Origin: a bacterium
Lineage (GTDB): Bacteria; Actinomycetota; Acidimicrobiia; Spongiisociales; JAENVV01
NCBI GenBank assembly: GCA_024641305.1
Contig: JAHEDI010000035.1
Span: forward strand, 1-32,571
Length of the DNA: 32,571 bases
Direction of reading: 5' to 3'
The notes beneath the pieces were generated by a model. The model was not told the DNA's origin. It did not search any database and saw only the letters and a program-made list of their open reading frames with translations. The number at the start of each line of letters is the position of its first letter. Position 1 is the first letter of the stretch. Made by a program: the position numbers and the translations under genes. Shown here in pieces: positions 1 through 6,493 of this stretch.

Positions 1-1
1 C

Positions 2-91
2 GGATGGACCTACACCAAACTCCCCAACGGCCACCACCAATGGACCAGCCGCCTCGGCCACACCTACACAAACCAACCCCAACCACCCTAA
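2..91 (+). CDS. C-terminal fragment of a DUF222/HNH endonuclease-type protein (5' end outside window)
   Basis: Only the last 29 codons are present, read in frame 2 from the left edge to a TAA at 89-91. The tail is rich in Trp, Thr, His and Gly, with WTYTKLPNGHHQW followed by GHTYTNQPQPP. This resembles the extreme C-terminus, just behind the HNH nuclease domain, of the DUF222/13E12-repeat proteins that occur in many copies in actinobacterial genomes. The nuclease motifs themselves would lie outside the window, so activity cannot be judged. It is convergent with the minus-strand operon that ends at 204. The call rests on tail similarity recalled from the family and is therefore moderate. Confidence 0.6.
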   Translation, partial: GWTYTKLPNGHHQWTSRLGHTYTNQPQPP

Positions 92-97
92 AACCCC

Positions 98-112
98 CGG
101 GCGATCAGCCCG
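98..112. terminator. Small perfect hairpin between convergent genes
   Basis: CGGGC (98-102), a 5-nt loop, then GCCCG (108-112). It lies 6 bases after the stop of the left-edge gene and downstream of the minus-strand operon end at 204. It has no T-run, so it is at best a weak or factor-assisted terminator. The rest of 92-203 holds nothing I recognise. Confidence 0.3.
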
Positions 113-203
113 AAGACACTTCCCCTGAACGCACTTTCCAAGAACCACACCAATGGTTAGAACACCATGTGTCTTCGATCCCAATTTTGGCTTGGGAGAC
201 CGG

Positions 204-731
204 CTACCCATCGCCGAGGGTGAAACTGGCGATCCGGGCCCAGGAGCCGGGGGTGGCATCTCCAGCGATCAGATCGATCTCAGAGACGGTCGTTTCGACC
301 GGGAGCAGTGCCTCGACGGTCGAAGCAGCTTCGACCATCGACGAATGGTCTTCGCTGTCGCCGACCGTAAGGTGTGGAGTCGGATCCGGATGCAATCCGC
401 CGTACGGGGGCCATTCCGGCCAGCGCCGGCAGACCATGGCGGTGAGACTCTTGAAGACCGCCTGGGGTTGCGGCACCAGATACACCACTTCAGTGGTGAA
501 CCAACCAACCGATGCCAGACTCAACTTAAAGGCTGGAACCGGCGCGAACATGGTCGCCAAATCGTCGAGCACGTCGTCATTCAACAGGTCCGGTGGCATA
601 AATGGGTAGAGCACGGTGATATGAGCAGGAACCCCGAGCGGCGCCGAACTATCCAGGTTGTCACGCAGGAGTCCGACCACTCTCTCGGCGGCGGGCACCG
701 CAACGATGAGGGCGCTCTCCCGGCCGTCCAT
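204..731 (-). CDS. 2'-5' RNA ligase-family (2H phosphoesterase) protein
   Basis: The 175-residue protein carries the two H-x-T signatures of the 2H phosphoesterase superfamily: H37-I-T39 within PAHITVLYPF and H120-L-T122 within PHLTVGD, about 80 residues apart as expected. Superfamily members hydrolyse or ligate 2'-5' and cyclic phosphodiester bonds in RNA or small nucleotides; the substrate here is unknown. No signal peptide or membrane segment is seen, so it is probably cytosolic. The ATG lies 2 bases after the ligA-like stop codon, so this is the last gene of the minus-strand operon. A nucleotide-processing enzyme at the end of an aromatic-catabolism operon is unexpected and may be a passenger. 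Confidence 0.85.
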   Translation of the reverse strand: MDGRESALIVAVPAAERVVGLLRDNLDSSAPLGVPAHITVLYPFMPPDLLNDDVLDDLATMFAPVPAFKLSLASVGWFTTEVVYLVPQPQAVFKSLTAMVCRRWPEWPPYGGLHPDPTPHLTVGDSEDHSSMVEAASTVEALLPVETTVSEIDLIAGDATPGSWARIASFTLGDG

Positions 732-733
732 GG

Positions 734-1078
734 CTACGTAGCAAAGTTGGGGTAGCCGTGCGGTGTGACGGCCTCTTTGTATGCGCGATCAAACTCGGGG
801 AAGGCGATTCCGTTGAAATCCACCTCGACAGCCCTGGCGAAATGCAAAAGGATGTACGGGTGTGCTCCCATCTCGTACAAGGCCCCGACGTCGAGACCGA
901 CCAAGGCGGCTTGCTCTTCGGCTGACAGAGACCCGCCGTCGGGGAGCGGTCGCACCGATCCTTCCGCGACTCCAACCCACCTGGCCACGAAGCCTTCCCG
1001 ATCGTTACAGAATTCGTTAAGCGCTTCAGTCGTCCCATCCACAAACATCATGAACTTATTGATGTCGAACCGGCTCAT
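734..1078 (-). CDS. Extradiol ring-cleavage dioxygenase, small (LigA-like alpha) subunit
   Basis: A 114-residue all-helical protein of the LigA family, the small subunit of class III extradiol dioxygenases such as protocatechuate 4,5-dioxygenase. The hallmark segment LYEMGAHPYILLHFAR lies at residues 67-82. In LigAB the alpha subunit caps the active site of the beta subunit. Here it follows the ligB-like gene with an ATGA overlap at 1075-1078, which implies translational coupling and a stoichiometric complex. The order is beta then alpha. The ring-cleavage substrate cannot be read from the sequence; related LigAB pairs act on gallate, protocatechuate, methylgallate and similar catechols. Confidence 0.85.
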   Translation of the reverse strand: MSRFDINKFMMFVDGTTEALNEFCNDREGFVARWVGVAEGSVRPLPDGGSLSAEEQAALVGLDVGALYEMGAHPYILLHFARAVEVDFNGIAFPEFDRAYKEAVTPHGYPNFAT

Positions 1079-1929
1079 CGTTTGTCCTTCATGTCCCAGT
1101 AGAAAAACGGGCCGGGCGCAAATCTTGAGGCGGTGCCCTCTGCGAAGTCCGGGACTCGATTGGCGGCCGCAAGTCCAACAAGCAAGTTAAGAAACTGCAA
1201 TGTGACGTTGCCGGCCGACGCGAGTCGATCGAACTGACACCCTTCGATGGCCACATCGATATCCCCACTCGCCATCCACGCCACCGCATCGGCGTCGAAC
1301 CCCGGATCAGGTGAATCCCCACCGAGGAACTGGCGGGGACCGCCGATATCGGTCGCCAGGTGCCCGGTGGCAATGATGGCAACCCGTTTGTCGGCTCCGT
1401 CGGTGACAATGGTCTCTCGAAGGTATTGCCCGAGAGCGGCAAACCGGCGCGGCCCTGGCAACGGTGGCATGTTGGTATTTGAGTGAATCGGAACAATGGG
1501 GATGTCGTACTGGGGCCGCAGGAACCACAGCGGGACCGTCCATCCATGGTCGATCAGCCATTCATTCGAAAAACCAAAATCGATGGAGTCGCTATTGAGA
1601 TATTTGGTACCCAATAGTGATGTGGCCATCTCGACGTCCCCTGGCACCTCCATCGGATCGAGCCCGAACGTCCTGATCTCGTTGGGGTGAGTTCCCTGAA
1701 ACCGGGACGCCTTGCCGATCATGAACGCCGGTGAGTTGTCATAGAAGAACTTCCGGAAGTGGTCTGAGCCGACCATGACCAACACGTCAGGCCGGGCGTC
1801 CTCAAGACGTCCTCGAAAGTCCTGAAAGTTCTCATGGGTGGCGCGCAGGTCTTCATCTATCCCCGCCTGCATGGCTCGCTTGAGGAGCGGATTGTGAGGA
1901 ACCCCGAGGACTGCGACCAGCTCAGACAT
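1075..1929 (-). CDS. Extradiol ring-cleavage dioxygenase, large (LigB-like beta) subunit
   Basis: A 284-residue LigB-fold protein. Visible family landmarks are H12 in GVPHNP, H57 in VGSDHF (the two iron-binding His of LigB enzymes), H128 in DHGWTVPL, and H190 in TGHLATD, the general-base region. Class III extradiol dioxygenases use Fe(II) to open catecholic rings next to the hydroxyls. The third iron ligand in LigB is a glutamate late in the chain; around residues 240-246 I read G-N-V-T-L-Q-F with no acid, so the metal site may be altered (see findings). The start lies 3 bases after the stop of the upstream hydrolase, and the gene overlaps the LigA-like subunit by 4 bases. Confidence 0.85.
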   Translation of the reverse strand: MSELVAVLGVPHNPLLKRAMQAGIDEDLRATHENFQDFRGRLEDARPDVLVMVGSDHFRKFFYDNSPAFMIGKASRFQGTHPNEIRTFGLDPMEVPGDVEMATSLLGTKYLNSDSIDFGFSNEWLIDHGWTVPLWFLRPQYDIPIVPIHSNTNMPPLPGPRRFAALGQYLRETIVTDGADKRVAIIATGHLATDIGGPRQFLGGDSPDPGFDADAVAWMASGDIDVAIEGCQFDRLASAGNVTLQFLNLLVGLAAANRVPDFAEGTASRFAPGPFFYWDMKDKR

Positions 1930-1932
1930 CGA

Positions 1933-3003
1933 TCAGCCTTTCGCCCCAAGTTGCCTGGCCATCCAGTCGGCGGCATCGAGACGATACATATACGCCTTGT
2001 TCGACGCCACGTGGTTGCCCCCCTTGATGATATTCAGGGTGACCGGACCGGTAATACCGTCCGCCATCTCGCGAGCCGCAGCCGGTGGGACAATCCGGTC
2101 CTGATCGCCGCCCATGATGTAAGCCGGGCAGGTGACCTGATGGATGACCTCGGTGAGATCCAACAGTTCGGCCTTCGGATATGCCTCGTCAAGGGTTTCG
2201 GAATGAGTTCGAACCCGCCAGGTCTCCAGCGACATCGGCGGGAGGATGTCCCATGAGTCCACCACCCTGAACGGCCCCGACAGGGAAACCAGAGCCTTGA
2301 TACGCTTCTCGAAACAGGCGGCCCGGACCACATAGAAGCCGCCCATGCTGACCCCCCACGCCCCGAGACGGTCGGTATCGAGGTCAACCCTCGCCTCCAG
2401 CACATCGATAGCGGCAGCTGCGGCCACCTCGTACGTCGGGGTGATCGGGTAGTCGAACTCCGACTCGCCCTGTCCTGGCCCATCCATCGTGAACGTAGCC
2501 ATGCCCCGATCAAGATAGAACTGTTCATTGGTCGAGAGTTCTTCCTTGGCCGAATCCAGACCCGGCATCATGAGCACGACCGGTGGATTCTCGATGCCAA
2601 TTGGCTTACGAAGGTTACCGACGAGCGGCGGGCCGTCACCAAACGGAATCTCGAGTCGTTCGACCGGTTCGGCAAACAGCGAATGTGCTTTGCGATGGGC
2701 CCGAATGGCGGCCTGATGGGCGGCCTTCATCTGAACGAGGTCATGAGTGAACAAAAACTTCCCGAAGTGGTAGCAAACCGCCGCGGTATTGAAGTGGACT
2801 GCGGCGCTGCGAGTCCGCCCCTGTGACAGCGCCCGGTCCCCTTCGGTCTCGTGAATCGCACCACGCGCCGACCATGCCGAGCACCACTCGTCCCACGAGT
2901 CGATCGAACCGGTTACTTCCAGAAAGTCGCCGACCGGCACACCATTCTCAACGTAACGGGGCGCCCAATGTGAAATTGCTGCTTCGATTCTCGGATCTGC
3001 CAT
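1933..3003 (-). CDS. Alpha/beta hydrolase with N-terminal helical domain, C-C hydrolase (2,6-dihydroxypseudooxynicotine hydrolase)-like
   Basis: The 356-residue protein has an extra helical N-terminal region (about 1-115) before the alpha/beta core. Nucleophile S219 is in GVSMGG, D302 in GGDQDRIVPP and H331 in GGNHVASN form the triad; LMMPGLDSAKEE (144-155) supplies the oxyanion region. This architecture and length are those of the family of 2,6-dihydroxypseudooxynicotine hydrolase, which cleaves a C-C bond in a vinylogous 1,5-diketone, and of related fungal polyketide hydrolases. With LigA/LigB immediately downstream it most likely acts in the same degradative route; whether before or after ring cleavage is unknown. 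No Shine-Dalgarno is evident before the ATG. TAGTCT lies 8 bases upstream of it, so an internal leaderless promoter is possible. Simple esterase activity is the alternative. Confidence 0.75.
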   Translation of the reverse strand: MADPRIEAAISHWAPRYVENGVPVGDFLEVTGSIDSWDEWCSAWSARGAIHETEGDRALSQGRTRSAAVHFNTAAVCYHFGKFLFTHDLVQMKAAHQAAIRAHRKAHSLFAEPVERLEIPFGDGPPLVGNLRKPIGIENPPVVLMMPGLDSAKEELSTNEQFYLDRGMATFTMDGPGQGESEFDYPITPTYEVAAAAAIDVLEARVDLDTDRLGAWGVSMGGFYVVRAACFEKRIKALVSLSGPFRVVDSWDILPPMSLETWRVRTHSETLDEAYPKAELLDLTEVIHQVTCPAYIMGGDQDRIVPPAAAREMADGITGPVTLNIIKGGNHVASNKAYMYRLDAADWMARQLGAKG

Positions 3004-3038
3004 GGTTTGCGAGACTACACACGAGCAGGACGCGCGTG

Positions 3039-3048
3039 CCGATATCGG
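3039..3048. promoter_or_regulatory. 10-bp palindrome CCGATATCGG upstream of the C-C hydrolase-like gene
   Basis: A perfect palindrome in the 65-base gap (3004-3068) between the MFS gene stop and the C-C-hydrolase-like start. It sits upstream of a possible TAGTCT -10 box (3012-3017, minus strand). This is the only gap of any size inside the operon, so a secondary regulated promoter is plausible but unproven. Confidence 0.25.
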
Positions 3049-3068
3049 TGCCTCCGTTCACTCAACCG

Positions 3069-4319
3069 CTAGGACGGTGGCTGAGGCCCACCCAGGACTT
3101 CGGGTATGACGTCCTGAACACGATCAATCCCGCGCAGTGCCGGGAACAGCCTCCACCAGAGAAGAACGATCAGGAGCGTCCCGATCCCTCCGGTAGTCAC
3201 CGCCAGCGACGCACCTAGCCATTGCCCCACCAATCCGGACTCGACGGCACCCAACTCGTTGGACCCGCCAATGAAAACACTCTCGGTCGCCAGGACCCGG
3301 CCCCGCATATGCTCAGGCGTGGCGAGCGGAGTCACTGAGGAACGGACCACCACTGATACGACATCGGCCGCCCCGAGTACGGCGAGAGCCACCAGGGCCA
3401 CCACAAAGTTGGTGGTCAGGCCGAGCACGATCGTGGCAAGCCCAAAGATGAAGACGGCAACCAGCATCTTCGGGCCGGCATGTCTTCTCATGGGACGGAC
3501 CGCCAGGATGGTAGCCATGCCAAGCGCTCCGATGGCGATCGATGCCCGTAGCCACCCGAACTCGACAACGCCCACTCCGAGACGTTCGTCAGCGATGGCC
3601 GGCAGCAAGGCGACCGCTCCTCCGAGCAGCACCGCGAACAAATCGAGAGTCATGATCCCAAGCACCGTTGGAGTGCGTCGGATGAACCGCAATCCTTCAA
3701 AAGCATCCCGAATGGCCTCTCGCGGCGTCGTTGCCTGGCTCATCTTCATCGTTCTCGGCTTCGGCACAAAGAACAGGGCGCCCATTGACGCCACATAAAA
3801 GATGGCCGCCGCGACATACGGGAGGGCCGAGTTCTGCTCGTACAAAACCGCGGCGGCGACGGGACCAACGATTGTTGCGACCTGGAACGACCCGGACCGG
3901 ATGGCGACGACCCTGCTTACAACGCTCGGCGGCGACAGGTCGAAGGGCAGCGCCCAGCCAGACGGAGCCACGAGCGCTCGACCGGCTCCAAAAAGGCCCA
4001 TCAAGACAAAGGCCGGGGCCACGCTCGTCGGCTCGGATAGCGAATAGAAGACCAACCCGAGCGACACCAGCATCTGCGCGATCAGTCCGAACGCATACAC
4101 CTTGCGTCGATCAAAACGATCGGACAGGAACCCGGCCACCGGCGACAAGAAGAAGACCGGGATGAACTGCACCAGACCAAGAAGACCAAGGTCGAGTTCC
4201 CGTCCAGTGATCTGATAGATCTGGAGGCCGACGATCGCCACAAGCGCGGCTTGTCCAACTCGTGACAGGAAGATGGCACCGATCAGGACCTTTACCCCTT
4301 TGGGGACCCGATCGGTCAC
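3069..4319 (-). CDS. MFS transporter (12-TM, EntS-like exporter class)
   Basis: A 416-residue polytopic membrane protein with about twelve hydrophobic segments. The MFS loop 2-3 motif appears as GFLSDRFDRR at residues 63-72, and the central loop is near residues 190-205. The overall type is the EntS/MFS_3 group of drug, siderophore or metabolite exporters, although import of the operon's substrate cannot be excluded. Its ATG overlaps the stop of the preceding hydrolase (4316-4319, ATGA), so the two are translationally coupled. Position within a LigAB/C-C-hydrolase operon suggests transport of an aromatic substrate or efflux of a toxic intermediate. Confidence 0.8.
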   Translation of the reverse strand: MTDRVPKGVKVLIGAIFLSRVGQAALVAIVGLQIYQITGRELDLGLLGLVQFIPVFFLSPVAGFLSDRFDRRKVYAFGLIAQMLVSLGLVFYSLSEPTSVAPAFVLMGLFGAGRALVAPSGWALPFDLSPPSVVSRVVAIRSGSFQVATIVGPVAAAVLYEQNSALPYVAAAIFYVASMGALFFVPKPRTMKMSQATTPREAIRDAFEGLRFIRRTPTVLGIMTLDLFAVLLGGAVALLPAIADERLGVGVVEFGWLRASIAIGALGMATILAVRPMRRHAGPKMLVAVFIFGLATIVLGLTTNFVVALVALAVLGAADVVSVVVRSSVTPLATPEHMRGRVLATESVFIGGSNELGAVESGLVGQWLGASLAVTTGGIGTLLIVLLWWRLFPALRGIDRVQDVIPEVLGGPQPPS

Positions 4320-5215
4320 TTCATGTATCGATCAAGGTAGGCGATTACCCCTGCGACGGCCTGGCGCTGAACGTCATTGACCTCGTATTCACCGTCGGCA
4401 CCGCGCATCGGATAGACATAGCCGTGCAGATCGTGGTCCCAGGACACCCATTCACAGTCTTTGCCTGCTTCGGCCAGCATGTCGTAGGTAGTCCTGAAGA
4501 TGCCCTGCAGGTGGTCGGTTTCTCGTCCCATCACGAGGATCGGGGTTTGAATGCCTGCCACCCTGGCGCGAGCGACATCCATGTCGATCCGGCTTCGCAC
4601 CTTCTCGACTTCGGCCATTTGCATGTCTTCGATGTTGCGCATGTGCGTTTCTTCATTCATCGGGGCCGTGTGGTCCGGATTCAAAGCGAGGTATTCATGT
4701 GAGGCGGGTTCGCTGGCCACGCCGACGAGCGCCCCGTGAAACTCCGAGCAAATCTTCATGACCATCTCACCGCCATGACTCATGCCAATCAACCCGACGC
4801 CAGAAAACCTCGGATCTGCGTTGAAATACTCGATGATCGCGATCTCGTCCTCATACTCGAGGGGTGACCGGTTGAACATTTCGCGACCCTGCCGGGCGTC
4901 CCTGACCAACGGGCCACCGTTGTTGTATCCGAGTTCGACTTCGGTGCGATAGCGAATCCACGCGCAGGCGTACCCGGCCTCGACAAGACGATCCATGGTC
5001 CAACCGCGATTCCGCATCGCATCACGGATCCAGGCCATGCCTTCGCCGCCATTTCCCGACGCCAACAGGATCAGAGGAAACGGACCCGGTCCGTCGGGCG
5101 TCCGTAATCCAACCGGGGCGTAGAGACCATCCCACGTTTCGATAAACGTCAGCTCGACCTCTCCATGGTCGGAAGTCATCTCGGTGATTCGCACCGCTTC
5201 AGGGTCGATACCCAT
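4316..5215 (-). CDS. Alpha/beta hydrolase (dienelactone-hydrolase/prolyl-oligopeptidase-like)
   Basis: A 299-residue cytosolic alpha/beta hydrolase without a signal peptide. Nucleophile elbow GMSHGG places S146. The probable acid is D234 in MGRETDH and the His is H264 in DLHGY. LASGNGG (51-57) forms the oxyanion-hole strand. The general type is DLH or acyl-peptidase-like esterase; the substrate is unknown. Translation starts at an ATG whose Shine-Dalgarno (AAGGAG) overlaps the TAA stop of the upstream selenoprotein candidate, with only 10 bases between the genes. In an aromatic ring-cleavage operon, a lactone or ester hydrolase role is a reasonable inference. Confidence 0.75.
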   Translation of the reverse strand: MGIDPEAVRITEMTSDHGEVELTFIETWDGLYAPVGLRTPDGPGPFPLILLASGNGGEGMAWIRDAMRNRGWTMDRLVEAGYACAWIRYRTEVELGYNNGGPLVRDARQGREMFNRSPLEYEDEIAIIEYFNADPRFSGVGLIGMSHGGEMVMKICSEFHGALVGVASEPASHEYLALNPDHTAPMNEETHMRNIEDMQMAEVEKVRSRIDMDVARARVAGIQTPILVMGRETDHLQGIFRTTYDMLAEAGKDCEWVSWDHDLHGYVYPMRGADGEYEVNDVQRQAVAGVIAYLDRYMK

Positions 5216-5225
5216 TTCCTGCTCC

Positions 5226-5798
5226 TTATTCGCTGTCTGCGGCCGCCAAACCTACCTGAGTGTCACCCAACACTTCACGATGTCCAATCCCCAATGTTTT
5301 GATCCATCGCTGCTGACCGCTCGTCAAGGCGATGAAGAAGCCCAACTCGACAAGTTCGGGCTCGGTGAAATGAGCGTGGAGCTGCGCCCACAGTTCATCA
5401 TCGGCGATGCTGGAGTCCCAGAGGATGGCACTCGTGTAACGAAGGGCCGCCTTCTGGCGATCATCGAATCGATCCGAATCCTCAAACCGGAGCAATTCGT
5501 CATAATCGGATTCGGTTAGTCCTTGCCGTCCACCCTGGACGGACCGTTGGACCCCTCAGTAGTCGCAGTCAATCGATTGCGATACGTACACCCGGCACAG
5601 TTCCTTGACCGAATGATCGAGCACTCCCTCAATGAACGTTTCCCGCCAGGCGTTCGTGAACGCGTGGAGCACCGCCGGAACGTGCGACCGGATCGACTGA
5701 CTTTCCGGGCGAGGCGTCCCGTTCCATCGGGCATGCTCCAGTAGGTCGCGGTCTTCGAGAGGGAGCGAATCTGGCGGTGGGTAGCTGATGTTTGGCAT
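5226..5798 (-). CDS. AhpD/carboxymuconolactone decarboxylase-family candidate selenoprotein (in-frame TGA = Sec81)
   Basis: A 190-codon gene read through an in-frame TGA at 5556-5558. The start is an ATG at 5796-5798, with a near-perfect Shine-Dalgarno AAGGAGG five bases upstream. Residues 66-81 give E66-x11-C78-D-Y-[TGA81], followed by G-V-Q-R85. This is the AhpD catalytic signature E-x11-C-x2-C-x3-H, with TGA at the second Cys and Arg at the His position. Codons after the TGA stay in the same frame and encode a typical CMD C-terminal half: DRFDDRQKAALRYT, then GFFIALTSGQQRWIKTLGIG. AhpD-type proteins use the CxxC pair for thiol redox or peroxide chemistry; a selenol would raise reactivity. 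It is the first gene of the catabolic operon and divergent from an OsmC peroxidase. Alternatives are a recent nonsense mutation (TGC or TGT to TGA) or a sequencing error. The hairpin just after the TGA argues for selenocysteine. Confidence 0.8.
5526..5542 (-). promoter_or_regulatory. Putative bacterial SECIS element downstream of the Sec codon
   Basis: In the mRNA, CCGUCC and GGACGG form a perfect 6-bp stem closing a 5-nt apical loop AGGGU. The loop begins 20 nt after the UGA. Bacterial SECIS elements are short coding-region hairpins with a G-containing apical loop roughly 16-37 nt past the UGA, so spacing and loop both fit. An outer GUCC/GGAC pairing (5549-5552 with 5519-5522) can extend the structure across an internal loop. 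SelB binding is inferred, not shown. Confidence 0.65.
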
Positions 5799-5803
5799 GA
5801 TGG

Positions 5804-5810
5804 CCTCCTT
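5804..5810 (-). promoter_or_regulatory. Ribosome binding site fixing the selenoprotein start
   Basis: AAGGAGG lies five bases before the ATG at 5796-5798. It rules out the longer upstream reading (to 5909), whose N-terminus is not protein-family-like. Confidence 0.75.
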
Positions 5811-5911
5811 GGGCATGAGACTAACCAGCCAGATGCCCGAAGATCCGCTCGCCGGCAAACACCGGGGAACCGAGCATTTCGGATGAAGCCAACGTAGGAT
5901 CGAAATCAACC

Positions 5912-5918
5912 GAGGAGG
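5912..5918 (+). promoter_or_regulatory. Strong Shine-Dalgarno without an ATG/GTG/TTG at the right distance
   Basis: GAGGAGG is followed after five bases by ATC (5924-5926), in frame with the OsmC-type protein. The 27 codons between this ATC and the first GTG (6005) look coding: R-V-D-N-A-K-L-R-K-N-V-A-D-T-A. The signal suggests initiation at a rare AUC codon, or a base error or difference at that codon. Confidence 0.45.
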
Positions 5919-5923
5919 GTCGC

Positions 5924-6493
5924 ATCCGGGTCGACAACGCCAAGCTCAGAAAAAACGTAGCGGATACCGCTCGCCTCCTCGAAGACGATCCGAGCGCCGG
6001 ACACGTGCGGCCATTGGTCAAGACGATGCTCGTCCACAACGTTCACGCACGTTCCGATTTCATCCAGTACGACAAAGCGTTCTCCTTCGATTGCGACGAA
6101 TCCGATGGACGGGCCGGCACCGGCCAGGCTCCGAGTCCGCTGCGCTACTTCCTTTCCTCGATCGCCTTCTGCCAGCAAGTGTGGTTCGCCAAGGGAGCCG
6201 CCTTGGCCGACGTGGAGATCGAGGAGTTGGAGATCGACGTCCACACATACATGGACATGCGCGGGGAACACAAGGTCGGCGAGGTTCCTCCCAACCCACA
6301 GTGGATCATCATCGAAGCCAGCGTCACGAGTCCATCGGCAACGGCGGCGGTGCTGGCGATGGCCGACGAGGCGAATGCCCGATGCCCGGTCACCAATCTG
6401 GTCGCCAAAGCCGTGCCAATCTATGAACAGATACGTCTCAATGGCATCGTGATCCGTGACACGGTTCCCACCGGTCTGGAGGAACAACCGTGA
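5924..6493 (+). CDS. OsmC/Ohr-family thiol peroxidase-like protein (start uncertain: ATC 5924 or GTG 6005)
   Basis: An OsmC-fold protein of 162 residues from the GTG at 6005, or 189 from the ATC at 5924. Counting from the GTG, the family's two cysteines are C56 in SSIAFCQQ, after the APSPLRYFL helix start, and C127 in NARCPVTN. OsmC/Ohr proteins reduce organic hydroperoxides through this Cys pair, though several OsmC-like branches have other or unknown roles. No Shine-Dalgarno precedes the GTG, while a strong one precedes the ATC. The reading frame is open back to a TAA near 5822. The gene is divergent from the AhpD-like selenoprotein candidate and overlaps the CoA-transferase start by four bases (GTGA), so it heads a plus-strand operon. 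Confidence 0.8.
   Translation: MRVDNAKLRKNVADTARLLEDDPSAGHVRPLVKTMLVHNVHARSDFIQYDKAFSFDCDESDGRAGTGQAPSPLRYFLSSIAFCQQVWFAKGAALADVEIEELEIDVHTYMDMRGEHKVGEVPPNPQWIIIEASVTSPSATAAVLAMADEANARCPVTNLVAKAVPIYEQIRLNGIVIRDTVPTGLEEQP

Noticed and set aside
4..755. Two long plus-strand open frames opposite the 2H phosphoesterase gene
   Set aside because: They are shadows of high-GC coding sequence on the minus strand, with no recognisable domain, while the minus strand has both H-x-T motifs.
5568..5581. CAATCGATTG core, similar to the operator palindrome, inside the selenoprotein gene
   Set aside because: The flanks do not match (GT before, G after), it lies in coding sequence for S-Q-S-I-D-C, and it is not near a promoter. 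Probably coincidence; an intragenic operator cannot be fully excluded.
5226..5909. Two separate genes (5226-5495 and 5556-5909) or a frameshifted pseudogene
   Set aside because: Both pieces are in the same frame and are separated only by the TGA plus 20 coding-like codons. No frameshift is needed. The TGA is at the catalytic Cys and is followed by a SECIS-like hairpin, so one read-through gene explains the sequence better.
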